NCBI GenBank assembly: GCA_016722525.1
Contig: JADKJB010000034.1
Coordinates: forward strand, 255,503 to 319,502
DNA: 64,000 bases
Direction of reading: 5' to 3'
DNA from: Bacteroidota bacterium
GTDB lineage: Bacteria; Bacteroidota; Bacteroidia; AKYH767-A; OLB10
Within the stretch, counting starts at the first letter, position 1, and every line of letters begins with the position of its first letter. The notes under the pieces are model-generated. The model ran no database searches and was not told where the DNA came from. It was given only the letters and a program-made list of their open reading frames with translations. Below are positions 36,644 through 47,920 of this stretch, piece after piece. A program made the position numbers and the translations under genes.

Positions 36644-39360
36644 ATGAAAAGAGTTGTTAGTTCTTCCATTATTACACTCTTTATTATTCTTGCTGTTTCA
36701 ATAGCCTATTTTTATTTAAGGAATTTCAGGAATGCAGGTGGTGATCCTATTAAAGCTATACCAGCTGATGCATCATTTTTCCTGGTTTTTGATCCAGCAT
36801 TGAACAGTCTGATAATTTGATCAAATTCGAATATTGGCCAGTTTTAAGTAAATCTCCTGCCTTTGCAAGATTTAAAAGCAACATTATTGCAATTGACTCC
36901 ATCAGCAAATCCAATGTTCGCTTCGGTAATTTCTTTTTAAATGAACCACTATTTTTATCTGCTCATGTTTCGGGAGCCAATGATTTTGATTTTCTATTCT
37001 TAAAAAGCATGAATTCTAAAACTGAAGAGTCAGTTTTAGCAGAAATCTTTCTTGAAATAGCAGGAAGCAATAAAACAATTGAAGAAAGAAGTTATGACGG
37101 AAACACGATCAAAGAAATTACTTTGATTGATAAAAGCACATTTTCGTTTTCAGTTTCTAAAGGAATTCTTATTGCCAGCTTTACGCCATTTCTGGTGGAA
37201 GATGCTTTAAGACAATTGAAACTTGGCAAACCGGTTTTCACAGATTTTGAAGCTGCAAAGACGAGTTTCAAGTCAACCGGAATGGATTTGTATTTAAACT
37301 TCAATTATCTTCCGCCATTTTTGAATATTTTCCTTGAATCAACGGGTAGCAAAGGAATAGCATCACTTCGGAGATTCAGTAATTGGTCCTGCTCAGGAAT
37401 TCAAATTAATGGAAACACCCTGGTAACAAATGGATATATAAAACAAACAGATTCTCTTCGGCTGGTGAATTGTTTTTCAGGTCAACAACCGGTGCCAATG
37501 AATTTGATAAAAATACTTCCAGATAAAACCACCATAATTCAATATTTTGGTTTAAGTGATTTCAACCTTTTTTATTCTAAAATACAGAAAAATTATGCAG
37601 ATGCCGGGCAACTGAATCGTAAACAAAAATTAATTCGCTCCATTACAGAACAGCACAAATTAAAAGTAGAAGACAAGTTACTGGAATGGATGGGAAATGA
37701 ATATGCGATGGTGATTCTGGAGCCAACAGGATTGAATTTTGAGAATAATTCATTTGCTATTTTCAAAACAAAGAAGATAGGAGATGCAAAGAATTCTTTA
37801 AAAACCATGAGTAGAATTGTTGATAAGAAACTGAATATTAAAACCAAAGAAGAAACATACAACGGACATAGTATTGGGTTTGTAGGATTAACCGGAGTTT
37901 TACCAGCTTTGTTTGGTGAATCTTTTAACAAGGTGAATAAAATGTATTACACTGATATCGGCAATTACATTGTTTTCGGCAATCAGGCTTCTTCTTTAAG
38001 GATGTTTATTGATGAATTTGATTCAGGCGCCTTATTGAGTAAATCTGAACATTTCAGTCCGATCCAAAAGCAAATAGGAGTAGGAGGCAACTTTTTATTT
38101 TATGCAAGCCCAACGTCCAGTACCTATATTCTGAAATCGGTTTTAAATTCAACATGGAGATCTAACCTGGATACCTACAAGGAATTATTTGGAGGGTTCA
38201 ACGACTTTTCTTTTATTTTAAAAGCATCCACAACAAAATTTGAAATTCAGGGAATGTTGAATTTTTCAAAGACAATGAAACGAGAAGGGGTCAGCCAGGC
38301 GTTTACAATTGAAACAGACTCATCGGTTATGATGAGACCTTTGCTTACCAAAGATCCGGTAAGCCAAACAAAACAATTAATTTTTCAGGATGACTCGGAA
38401 GCAATTTTCTTTTCAGATAACGATGGTGATATACTTTGGAAATTATCTATTGATGGAAAAGTAATGAGTGATTTTTTCGAAATTGATTTATTCAAAAATA
38501 GTTCGAGGCAATTTTTGTTCAATACCAAAGATTATCTTTATTTGATTGATGCCGAAGGTAAGCCTGTAGGAAATTATCCTATCAGGTTGCCTGCTCCAGC
38601 AACAAATGGGATATCGGTTATTGATTTCGAGAAAAAGAAAGATCCAAGAATTTATCTTGCATGCGAAAATAAACGGGTATATGCTTATTTACCTTCCGGC
38701 AAACCGTTACCCGGATGGAATTTCCAGAAACTAACAGGTACCATAACCGATCCTATACGGACTGTACGATTAAGTGGAAAGGATTTTCTGGTTATAAACG
38801 ACAGAGAAGGAGGGATTTCAATTGTAAACAAATTCGGGGAAGCAGGTGTAACATTAATTCAGGAATTTATTGTTGCAAAAAATTCAGAATTTTTCGCCGA
38901 CCCGTCAGGATCGTTTGTTACTACTGATTCAAATGGCAATGTGGTAATTGTATCTGCTGATGGATTGGTTCAAGTTATACCGTTGAATGCAGCGGGGCCC
39001 GATCATGGATTTGTATATCAGGATGTGGATGATGATGGGGAACCTGATTATGTCTTTTTAGATGGCAAAGAACTTACCGCATACAACAAAGGACTCGCAT
39101 TAATTTTTAGGAAAGTATTTGAAAGCAGCATGACAGGCCAATTGCAGTTGCTTACCTTAAAGGATCAAAAGAAGGCTTTTGGAGTTAAATCTGTTGCTGC
39201 CAACAAGTGCTGGTTAATCAAACTGGATGGTTCCATTTATCAGGGATTTCCGGTAAAAGGATGTGGTACAATGGTTATTGAAGAAATCAACACCGGAGGA
39301 AAGTACAGCCTTTTGGTAGGAAGTTTAGAAAATAACTTTACCGTTTTTACCCTGGATTAA
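36644..39360 (+). CDS. Large membrane-anchored or secreted protein with C-terminal propeller-like region (one frameshift)
   Basis: Start ATG 36644: MKRVVSSSIITLFIILAVSI forms a membrane anchor, followed by PADASFFLVFDPALNS. One indel near 36807-36816 joins it to the long frame (LIKFEYWPVLSKSPAFARFK). The N-terminal half (residues 30-500) resembles DUF3352-type proteins (FLSAHVSGANDFDFLFLKSM; YAMVILEPTGLNFENNSFAI), a weak match. The C-terminal 400 residues have short strand repeats with EAIFFSDNDGDILWKLSIDG, YLIDAEGKPVGNYPIR and YQDVDDDGEPDYVFLDGKEL, resembling a PQQ/VCBS-like beta-propeller. About 905 residues. Function unknown. Confidence 0.7.
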
Positions 39361-39366
39361 TACCGA

Positions 39367-40362
39367 CTATCGGAGTTGTATTTTTTGACCGGTTTTAACA
39401 GCAACACTTTCTGTTAAATGGTTCAGTTTGATGAGCTTTTTAAGTTTGACCCCATGTATTTGTGATATCTGCCAAAGATTCTCGCCTTCAGCCACTACAT
39501 GATATGGTTGAGAAGGAGTACCTCTTTTGGGTTTTAAATAAACCATATCGCCCACATTTAAGTTGTCGTCGGCATTGGCATCATTATACTTAAGAATTTG
39601 CCAGAGTCTCATATCGTTTGCCATTGCAACAGATAACCAGGAATCATTCTTTTCAGCAATAGTAAAAGGAACCCCATTGGCATTCCGGAGTAAATTACCA
39701 TTTTTAGCAGTTGAAGGTTTTTGGACTTTAGCAGAATGTTGTCTGGATGGCTTATGATTTGTTTTGGGTTTTACCGTTTTCTGTGATTTGGAATCCTTAG
39801 TTTGAGCAGCTAAAACTGGAGGTGTTGCAATTGTTACTGGTATTTTTTTACCACCCAAATCAAATTGGTGAAGATCATATTCTTCAATTAGTTTAATCAG
39901 CAATTCAGCATATCTGGGATTGGTAGCATATCCGGCACTTTTAAGGCCCCGGGCCCATGATTTATAATCTTGTATTTCATAATCGAAAAGAAAAGCATAT
40001 CTGGAGCGGTCTCTTAAGAATCTTCCATGGTCATCATAAGATTCTAAAACATGATTGTACTTTCGGAAGCATTCATCTCTGGTGTCATCATCCTGATGAA
40101 AGGTTTCTCCGGTCCAGTCCTTGTGACACTTTATTCCGAAATGATTGTTAGCTTCTTTTGCAAGGGCGCTGTTACCACTTTCAGATTCAAGTATTCCCTG
40201 TGCCAGGGTGATGCTGGCAGGAACACCCATTTTCATCATATCCTTGATGGCATCTTCTTTATATTTTGTAATATATTCTGGAATGGTTGTCCTTTTTGGG
40301 GCCTGACCAAATGAATAGCTATCTAAAAATAAAATTGCAATCAGGAGGATAATATTTTTCAT
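39367..40362 (-). CDS. Glucosaminidase-domain protein with LysM repeats
   Basis: 331 residues. A signal peptide (MKNIILLIAILFLDSYSFGQ) leads to a GH73-like glucosaminidase domain (about 25-165: GVPASITLAQGILESESGNS with its catalytic Glu, NNHFGIKCHKDWTGETFHQD, and GLKSAGYATNPRYAELLIKL). A Lys/Gln-rich linker follows, then two LysM-like repeats (FTIAEKNDSWLSVAMANDMR and YHVVAEGENLWQISQIHGVK). It should cut peptidoglycan glycan strands in the periplasm, with LysM holding it to the wall. It converges with the large propeller gene, stops 6 bases apart. Confidence 0.92.
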   Translation of the reverse strand: MKNIILLIAILFLDSYSFGQAPKRTTIPEYITKYKEDAIKDMMKMGVPASITLAQGILESESGNSALAKEANNHFGIKCHKDWTGETFHQDDDTRDECFRKYNHVLESYDDHGRFLRDRSRYAFLFDYEIQDYKSWARGLKSAGYATNPRYAELLIKLIEEYDLHQFDLGGKKIPVTIATPPVLAAQTKDSKSQKTVKPKTNHKPSRQHSAKVQKPSTAKNGNLLRNANGVPFTIAEKNDSWLSVAMANDMRLWQILKYNDANADDNLNVGDMVYLKPKRGTPSQPYHVVAEGENLWQISQIHGVKLKKLIKLNHLTESVAVKTGQKIQLR

Positions 40363-40744
40363 TTAAACGCAATATTGGATTAAAGTGCAATAAAAGCTAA
40401 AAATAGAATGATTCCGGAGGGGTTTTATTGTTATTAATTAACATTGTATTGTTCAAACCTATAAATGTTGTTAAAAAGACACTTTAATTCGTTTCAAAAC
40501 AACTCTTTAATAGCAATAAATTAACCTAAGGGCCACCTGATTTCCCCATTTCTCAATAAAAATTTAGATTTAGCGTTAATATTGAATTCAAAATAAATGT
40601 ATTACTTTTCAAGTTCCAATAAGAGATTGAATTTGATGTTCTATAATGCAGGAGTAAACAACTTTTACCAAAACCTGAAAATGCGCTTCTCATACCTAAC
40701 TATTTAATTACTTTCCCATCCCAACACTGTAAAAATAATTTCCT
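40363..40744. other. Intergenic, 382 bases, no gene recognised
   Basis: A+T-rich, between the divergent glucosaminidase and outer-membrane protein genes. A 36-codon ORF (40597-40707) has no supporting evidence. No clear hairpin or RNA gene is seen; promoters for both neighbours are expected here, but I found no good TAnnTTTG. Confidence 0.6.
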
Positions 40745-41383
40745 ATGAATCAAATAAAATCATTGTTGCTACTCACCATAGCAGTTCTTTCACTTCCCGG
40801 AACGATATTTTCACAAAGTTTCGAAAAAGGCAATAAAGTTATTGATGTGGGGATTAAAGTATCAATTTATAAAGTAAACAACCCGGATGACAAGGATGAC
40901 AATGACGACAGTGATGGTGCTGCCAGTTATACAATTCCGATTGGATTTGAGTATGCATTATCGGATAGGATAGGAGCAGGAATTGAAATAGGTATATGCA
41001 ATTATTTTACCGGTAAAGACACTATAACGGGTACCATTGCCAGCGCCAACAGTTTTGATGTGTTGTTTAAGGGAAATTTTCATTGGGTACGAGGAGGCAG
41101 AGTGGACTTATACAGCGGCCTTGGCCTTGGGTTTTCATCATTTAAATATGAGAGTAATGATTCAAAAAACAGTCATTTTAATTCAACTGGACCCTATGTT
41201 CGATTAAGTCTTATGAATGCCCGATTTTATGTATCCAAAGCAATTGCTATAAATGTTCATATAGGCATTCCATACATGAACTTTGAAAATGGAAGAATAG
41301 AGGATGATATTGGTAACGATTATGGCTATTCGCTTACTTTTACAGGATTTGATATAGGCACGGGATTGGCCGTGAAGTTTTGA
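40745..41383 (+). CDS. Outer-membrane beta-barrel protein, OmpA-barrel/porin-like
   Basis: 212 residues: a signal peptide (LLLLTIAVLSLPGTIFSQ) then eight or more alternating strands (VIDVGIKVSIYKVN, YTIPIGFEYALSDRIGAGIE, GRVDLYSGLGLGFSSFKYES, FTGFDIGTGLAVKF) and a C-terminal Phe. An acidic Asp-rich loop (NPDDKDDNDDSDGA, about residues 51-64) may bind cations. This is the common small barrel type of the phylum. The specific role is unknown. Confidence 0.78.
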   Translation: MNQIKSLLLLTIAVLSLPGTIFSQSFEKGNKVIDVGIKVSIYKVNNPDDKDDNDDSDGAASYTIPIGFEYALSDRIGAGIEIGICNYFTGKDTITGTIASANSFDVLFKGNFHWVRGGRVDLYSGLGLGFSSFKYESNDSKNSHFNSTGPYVRLSLMNARFYVSKAIAINVHIGIPYMNFENGRIEDDIGNDYGYSLTFTGFDIGTGLAVKF

Positions 41384-41419
41384 TTAGATACTTCAATATT
41401 GATTTCTAAAAAAGTGTAA

Positions 41420-42307
41420 TCAAGGATGTAAATATTGAAGGCCGCCTGTATGTATTGCCAAAATTTTTGATCCTTTTGGGAAATAACCGGATTGAATCAT
41501 TTTTACTATTCCGTAAAACATTTTCCCTGTATAAACGACTTCGATAGGAATAGTTGTTTCGGTTTTAAACCAATTCATAAATTGAACTAATTCAGGTGAT
41601 GATTTAGCATAACCTCCAAAATGGAAATCGTGTTCGATGTGCCAATGAGATTTTTGGGTTACATCAAGTTTATTTTCAATATGGGTTTCAATTTCTTTTT
41701 CGATAGAACTATGGTCTCTTAAAACACTGTAACCTATCAAATGCTGATGAGATTTCAATTTTAACAGTAATCCGGCAGCTGTAGCCCCAGTTCCGCAACA
41801 AACTGTGATGTAATCAAATTCCGAGTCTTTTTCACTCAAAATTTCAGCTGCACCCAATACACCTTCTAAATTAGATCCGCCTTCAGGAATCAGCATATGG
41901 TTGATTGGGATTTCTGGAAATTGAGAAATAAATCCAGGTTCTTTCTTCTTTCTATACATTTCTCTGGAACAAAACAACAATTGCATGCCATCTGCAGCAG
42001 CCCTACTTAAAGTGACATTGTCGCCGTTTTTCATTTCACCTCTGATAATCCCATAGGTTTGTATTCCGCACAAAGAACCAATTCTGGCCAAAGCAGCTAT
42101 ATGATTTGAAAAAACACCGCCAAAAGAAACAATATTGGAAATTCCTTTTTCCTTAGCTTTTAAGAGGTTGTATTTAAGTTTAAACCATTTGTTGCCCCCA
42201 TACACTGTATCTATAAGGTCGAGGCGGCGAATAAAAAGTTGAACATGATGATCTTTCAAAAAGGGTCCCTCATCAATAAAAGCAGAATTTGCCAGTTTGT
42301 TAAACAT
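41420..42307 (-). CDS. PLP-dependent ACC deaminase / D-cysteine desulfhydrase family protein
   Basis: 295 residues, fold-type II PLP enzyme. The PLP lysine lies in GGNKWFKLKYNLLKAKEKGI (about 38-57), and NIVSFGGVFSNHIAALARIG (about 58-77) is the substrate/phosphate loop. Later DYITVCCGTGATAAGLLLKL binds the phosphate. The end KILAIHTGGLQYLH is typical. Acts on D-cysteine or 1-aminocyclopropane-1-carboxylate; which one cannot be told. Divergent from the DUF5522 gene. Confidence 0.88.
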   Translation of the reverse strand: MFNKLANSAFIDEGPFLKDHHVQLFIRRLDLIDTVYGGNKWFKLKYNLLKAKEKGISNIVSFGGVFSNHIAALARIGSLCGIQTYGIIRGEMKNGDNVTLSRAAADGMQLLFCSREMYRKKKEPGFISQFPEIPINHMLIPEGGSNLEGVLGAAEILSEKDSEFDYITVCCGTGATAAGLLLKLKSHQHLIGYSVLRDHSSIEKEIETHIENKLDVTQKSHWHIEHDFHFGGYAKSSPELVQFMNWFKTETTIPIEVVYTGKMFYGIVKMIQSGYFPKGSKILAIHTGGLQYLHP

Positions 42308-42343
42308 ATCAGGTTACAAGACTGTTAAACACCGAAATTAACT

Positions 42344-42351
42344 TAATTTTG
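42344..42351 (+). promoter_or_regulatory. -7 promoter element directly before the DUF5522 ATG
   Basis: TAATTTTG matches TAnnTTTG and ends 4 bases before the ATG at 42356, implying a leaderless or nearly leaderless transcript. Confidence 0.55.
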
Positions 42352-42355
42352 CAAC

Positions 42356-42529
42356 ATGTTGTTTACCGATAAATTTGATAAGGAAGATTATTACTTATCT
42401 GACGAAGGATTCATTATTTTTACTGAGGCCTATCATCTTAAAAGAGGATATTGTTGTCACAACAATTGCAAGCATTGTCCTTGGAAGGATAAAAAGCCCT
42501 CTCCGAATGATGAAAATGTCAAAAAATAA
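42356..42529 (+). CDS. DUF5522-family Cys-rich small protein
   Basis: 57 residues. MLFTDKFDKEDYYLSDEGFI, then FTEAYHLKRGYCCHNNCKHC and PWKDKKPSPNDENVKK. The conserved cluster CCxxxCxxCP with a HxxHCPW-like end is the family hallmark and looks like a zinc or Fe-S site. Function unknown. It lies 30 bases ahead of hutU on the same strand and may share its transcript. Confidence 0.85.
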   Translation: MLFTDKFDKEDYYLSDEGFIIFTEAYHLKRGYCCHNNCKHCPWKDKKPSPNDENVKK

Positions 42530-42559
42530 TAGTATTTGTACTCTAATAAATTGAATGTC

Positions 42560-44234
42560 ATGAGCACATTAACAGACAAATTGGATATTTCAAAACTCAT
42601 AACCCCTACCGGCACAAAACTAGATTGCAAAGGATGGGGTCAGGAAGCCGCTTTGAGGATGCTGTATAATAACCTTGATCCGGAAGTAGCAGAGCGCCCT
42701 GAAGATCTCATTGTGTATGGTGGAACCGGAAAAGCTGCCAGAAATGTCGAGTCCTTCGAGTTAATTGTAAAGGCGTTAAAAGATCTAGAGGAAGATGAGA
42801 CGTTGTTAATACAATCAGGAAAACCTGTTGGAATTCTTCCTACTCACAAGGATGCACCCCGTGTACTAATTAGTAATTCGATGCTGGTGCCGCATTGGGC
42901 CACTTGGGAAAATTTTAGAGCATTGGAAGCCAAAGGCTTAACTATGTATGGACAAATGACAGCAGGCTCATGGATTTATATTGGATCACAAGGAATTGTT
43001 CAGGGAACTTATGAAACTTTTGGAGAAGTGGCCCGCCAACATTTTGGTGGATCACTCAGAAATACCGTATCAGTTACAGGCGGTTTAGGTGGCATGGGTG
43101 GAGCTCAGCCATTAGCAGTAACTATGAATGAAGGCGTTTGCCTTGCGGCAGATGTAGAAGCATGGAGAATACAAAAACGATTGGATACCAGGTATATTGA
43201 TATAATGACTCACAACATTGACGACGGCATAGATAAAGCATTAGAAGCAAAAGAGGGGAGATGCTGTATCGATAGGAGTGGTTTGCAATATTATTGATTT
43301 GCTGGAGCGGCTATTGGAAAGAGGTATTATTCCTGATATCCTTACCGACCAGACCTCGGCTCATGATGCCTTAGTTGGATATTTCCCTCAGGGACTCTCT
43401 GTGGAGCAGGCGAAAGTGTTGCGTGAGACTGATCCCGATAACTACATACAACAGAGTAAGGAAAGTATGGTAAAGCATACACAGTTGATGATTGAATTAC
43501 AGAAAAGAGGTGCCATAACGTTTGATTACGGCAACAATTTGCGGGGCCAGGCTTTTGCCATGGGATTAAAAAATGCATTTGATTTTCCGGGCTTTGTGCC
43601 GGCATATATTCGACCCCTGTTTTGTGAAGGAAAAGGTCCATTTCGTTGGGCTGCCCTCTCGGGAGATCCCAATGATATTTATGAAACCGATAAATTGATT
43701 CTGGAACTTTTTCCGGAAAATAAGGGGTTAGCACGTTGGATCAAAATGGCTCAGGATCGGATTGCTTTTCAAGGGCTTCCTGCAAGGATTTGTTGGTTAG
43801 GACAAGGTGAACGGGAGAAAGCCGGTTTGGCTTTTAATGAATTAGTTGCTCAGGGAAAAGTGAAAGCACCCATTGTAATTGGTCGAGACCATCTGGACAC
43901 AGGCTCTGTTGCATCTCCAAACAGGGAAACAGAAGCTATGAAAGATGGTTCTGATGCCATTGCTGATTGGCCAGTTTTAAATGCTTTAATTAATACTGCA
44001 GGAGGTGCCAGTTGGGTATCATTGCATCATGGGGGAGGAGTAGGAATTGGATATTCTATTCATGCAGGAATGGTTATTGTAGCGGATGGAACCGCTGATG
44101 CAGCTCGACGATTGAAGAGAGTGTTGCACAATGATCCTGCTATGGGTGTAATAAGACATATGGATGCCGGTTATGACATTGCACTTGATACGGCCAGAAA
44201 GCACAAACTGGATATCAGAGATCGTTTGAAATAA
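42560..44234 (+). CDS. hutU: Urocanate hydratase (one frameshift)
   Basis: Second step of histidine breakdown: urocanate to imidazolonepropionate with NAD as cofactor. Start ATG 42560 (MSTLTDKLDISKLITPTGTK). NAD-binding and active-site segments are visible: IVYGGTGKAARNVESFELIV, QMTAGSWIYIGSQGIVQGTY, VTGGLGGMGGAQPLAVTMNE. The frame ends at 43297 after EAKEGR, but the second frame gives SIGVVCNIIDLLERLLERGI, so one base is extra near 43258-43266. The end carries GGVGIGYSIHAGMVIVADGT and stops normally. About 557 residues. No hutH, hutI or formiminoglutamate gene is in the window. Confidence 0.96.
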
Positions 44235-44292
44235 TTGCCATTTTTTTATGGAACGTTATTTGAGTTAGTGAATTTTATAAACTGAAATTACC

Positions 44293-44691
44293 ATGACTCG
44301 TTTTAATCATTTATTAATTGTTCTAGGAAGCATCACTTTTCTTGCATCGTGTGCAGAAGATAGCAGTTTTGATCCCAATATTCCCGGTAGTGATCGCGAC
44401 AAATTTGTGGGTTCCTGGTTATGTAAGGAAACTATTTCAGGAAGTGCACCAAACACTTTTACTATTACCATTGCAAAACATGGGGAAGAAGATACCTTGT
44501 ATGTGTACAATTTTAATAACCTGGGTGCGCCTGATTATGCGGTTTGGCTTGTTGCCGGAAACAGTGTAGTAATACCGGCTCAAACAATTACTCAGGTGAG
44601 TATTCAAGGCTCCGGGGTATATAGTAATGATAAAATTACATTGAATTATTCCTCTGATGGGGATCAAATTACAGCTTCCTGTACCCAATAA
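44293..44691 (+). CDS. Small lipoprotein of unknown function
   Basis: 132 residues. The signal peptide ends in a lipobox (GSITFLASC, Cys about residue 20) followed by AEDSSFDPNIPGSDRDKFVG. The body is a beta-rich domain (FVGSWLCKETISGSAPNTFT, EEDTLYVYNFNNLGAPDYAV, GSGVYSNDKITLNYSSDGDQ) like the lipocalin-type small lipoproteins that begin FVGxW in this phylum. Role unknown. It is on the same strand as hutU with a 58-base gap. Confidence 0.66.
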   Translation: MTRFNHLLIVLGSITFLASCAEDSSFDPNIPGSDRDKFVGSWLCKETISGSAPNTFTITIAKHGEEDTLYVYNFNNLGAPDYAVWLVAGNSVVIPAQTITQVSIQGSGVYSNDKITLNYSSDGDQITASCTQ

Positions 44692-44980
44692 TTCTAATTT
44701 TACTGCCACTCCATTTTTTTATAAGCGTTTCCATGCAGTTATTGAATTTTTCCACTATAAAAAATACTCCTACAGAGTTCAATTAATTTTCAGGACTAAA
44801 TAGTTAAATGTTTACTAAGACTTTGATCATTGATTAGTTTTGCCCTACAAACTTTAGTCAGTTCACCCATTTTTAGTGGCTTTCTGCGGAAAATAGCCTG
44901 CAATTCGGAATTTGAATGATTAACCTTGTAGTATGGATTCCTTAAGGAAGCTGAAAAATCAACTATTAAAACATCTAAAA

Positions 44981-47795
44981 ATGAAAAGAATTTTACTTGC
45001 CTTACTCATCTTAACTGGTTTTACTGTAAATGCACAAATCAGTATCACTCAGAATGAAATGCCTCATTCCGGAGATGAACTTTATCGAACAAGAGCCAAC
45101 GTAAATCCATTCTTGAATTATGGGGCTACCGGAGCAAATTTTGTTTGGAATTTCACCAACCTAACTGCTACCACGCAGGATTCGGCGATATACCAGACAG
45201 TAGCCTCCACCAATTTCGTATATGCATTAACTTATGCAGATATTTTTTTCAATCCTAACCGTGCCAATCATGCATTAACGGGAGTTGATATTCCTTTCAA
45301 TAATCTTTTACCTATCACCGATCCATATACGTTCTATTACAGAAGCGCCTCAGTTTATAAAAAGGTTGGGTATGGTGTAGGGTTAGCAGGTATTCCTGTT
45401 CCTATTATTTATTCGAATCAAGATGAGGTTTATAGCTTACCACTAAATTATGGAGATGTGGATTCCACATTTTCTTCCTATAATTTAAGTATTCCAACCC
45501 TTGCCTATTACGGATATGACCAAAGCCGTCTTAATGATGTCGATGGTTGGGGAGTTATTAATACTCCATCAGGAAGTTTTGATGCACTCAGAGTTAAAAC
45601 TCAATTATATGGCAAGGATACTATCAGTATTGATTCATTAAGTTTAGGATTTGTAATTGATCGACCAGTTGTCACAGAATATAAATGGCTATCGACAGGC
45701 ATTCGGGTACCTGTATTACAAATAAATACCACTGAGATTTTTGGAATTGAAATTATTACCGATATTTTCTTTTATGATTTACCTCGTTCTCTCAATGTTG
45801 CTCCTCCATTGGCAAATGTTGTTTGTCCGGGTGCCAGTGTTCAGATACCTTATACAGCGACAGGAGCATTTAACCCGGGTGCCATATTCTCACCTGCAAA
45901 TATTTTCAGAGCACAACTTTCAGATGCAACCGGTAGCTTTGCGACTCCAGTCAACATAGGCTCGGTTACATCAACGGTTTCCGGTGTAATTAATGCTACA
46001 ATACCGGCCAATACCCCAATTGGAACAGGATATAGAATACGAGTGATTGCTACTAATCCTGCGTTTACAGGAAATGATAATGGATTTGATATTAGCATTG
46101 GAGTCGGACCCTCAGCTACTGCAACTGCGTCCGGTGTAACCGAATTTTGTGCAGGTGGTTCGGTAGTATTGAGTGCTGCTACCGATCCGGCGTATACTTA
46201 CCAATGGCTACTGAATGGAACAACAATTTCAGGTGCTACACTTTCTGATTTTACTGCTCTTGTGGGTGGAAGCTACACCGTAGAGGTGAGTAATGCTTGC
46301 GGTAATGCAACTTCGTCACCTATAACGGTAATAGTAAATGACTTACCTGAACATACATTTGCTCAATCATCGCTTTTGGTATGTGATGGATTGGCTGTAA
46401 CTATAATTTCAACAAATACAACAGGACAAACATCTTTAGCTTATCAGTGGTATCTGGATGGCAACCTATTAACTGGCGAAGTAAGTTCAGACATTACAAC
46501 AGTACTTCCGGGGAACTACACACTTCAGGTAACCAATACACTAACAGGTTGTGCATATACTACATCGGCAGTTTCATTAGTTGTTGATGTACTGGCGGAA
46601 CCAATTATTACTGCTTCAGGATCTACTACTTTCTGTGATGGTGGTTCTGTGAATCTGGAAGTTCCTATAGCTGCCGGGGTGACCTTCCAATGGTATATTG
46701 ATGGAACTATTTTAAATGGTGCTATTTTGGAAACTTTAACAGCAAATTTAGCTGGAACCTATACAGTGTTGGCAACATCTGCAAATGGATGTACCGCTGT
46801 TTCAGGAACAGGTGTTTCAGTTATTGTTAACCTTTCACCTGTGGTGCCTACATTATCAGCTTCAGGAAGCACTACTTTCTGCTTAGGTGGAACCGTTGCA
46901 CTCAGCTTCACTCAAGAGCCTAATGTCACCTATCAGTGGCAATTAAATGGTGTTGCTATTTCCGGTGCAACAGGAGCAGTCTATCCGGTTTCTGACGGAG
47001 GAACTTACACAGTGATAGCTACAGGGGTTAGTGGCTGTACCAGTGTTTCAGCTCCCGGTATTGATGTGATTGTAAATAATCCTCCTCCATCGCCGGTAAT
47101 AACTGCCAGCGGTAGTACCTTATTTTGTGAAGGTGGATCGGTAACTCTTGAAGTGCCACTCATAAGCGGTTATAGTTACCAATGGACGCTTGCTAATATT
47201 GATATCAATGGTGCCACCTCCAACCAATACACTGTAACAACAAATACTGGGTTCTATTCAGTTAATGTTACTGATGCGAATGGCTGCAGTAGTCCTGCAA
47301 CAATCTCCTATCAGGTTACAGTAAATCCATTGCCTGCTGTTCCGGTCATCACACAATCCAATGATACCTTATATGTATCCGGTGCAGGTCAGTTTCAATG
47401 GTATTTGGATGGTAGCGCAATTACGGGTGCTACAGGTACATTTTATGTTGTAACATTAAATGGCAACTACACTGTAACCGTTAGTGATAGTAATGCTTGT
47501 GAAAAATATATCAGCTATTTTTCCTGTAACAAATGTTGGATTACAGGAATACACTACCATGATGGTAACTATTTATCCAAATCCTTCTAATGGATTATTT
47601 ACAATTTCCACATTAACATTAAACAGCAAACCAATAGTTTATTTGGTAAGTGATGTCACCGGAAAAATCATTAAACAAGGTGAGTTTAACAGTGGAAGTC
47701 ACATTTTAGATTTGGAAAAAATCGCATCGGGTGTATATGTATTAAATTTATCTAATGCGGAGGTAAATCAAACCGTCAAATTAATAAAGCAATAA
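44981..47795 (+). CDS. T9SS-exported protein with six Ig-like repeats (one frameshift near the end)
   Basis: Start ATG 44981 (MKRILLALLILTGFTVNAQ, a signal peptide). About 935 residues: an N-terminal domain (to about residue 260) with FVYALTYADIFFNPNRANHA, then repeated Ig-like domains (TEFCAGGSVVLSAATDPAYT, SGSTTFCDGGSVNLEV, TTFCLGGTVALSFTQEPNVT), each with a Cys and YQW/FQW strand and a late GxYTVxV strand. One indel near 47508-47520 shifts the end. The other frame gives SAIFPVTNVGLQEYTTMMVT, then the T9SS type A sorting domain (TIYPNPSNGLFTISTLTLNS ... GVYVLNLSNAEVNQTVKLIK). Cell-surface or secreted, adhesion-like. Confidence 0.87.
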
Positions 47796-47813
47796 CCCAC
47801 TATTGCAAAAGCA

Positions 47814-47850
47814 GCGCCCCCGTTAATTAACGGGGGCGTTCTTTTTTTTA
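47814..47850 (+). terminator. Strong terminator after the Ig-like T9SS gene
   Basis: GCGCCCCCGTTAA and TTAACGGGGGCG form a long perfect stem followed by a T-run. Confidence 0.92.
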
Positions 47851-47920
47851 TCAAGCAACCAACATCGAAATTAAAATAGAATGGTCACACAAAAAACCAA
47901 ACGTGCGGATGTTAAAAGTT

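Noticed and set aside
40597..40707. 36-codon ORF in the 40.4-40.7 kb gap (MYYFSSSNKRLNLMFYNAGV...)
   Set aside because: No signal, motif or conserved context; length and A+T-rich composition fit chance.
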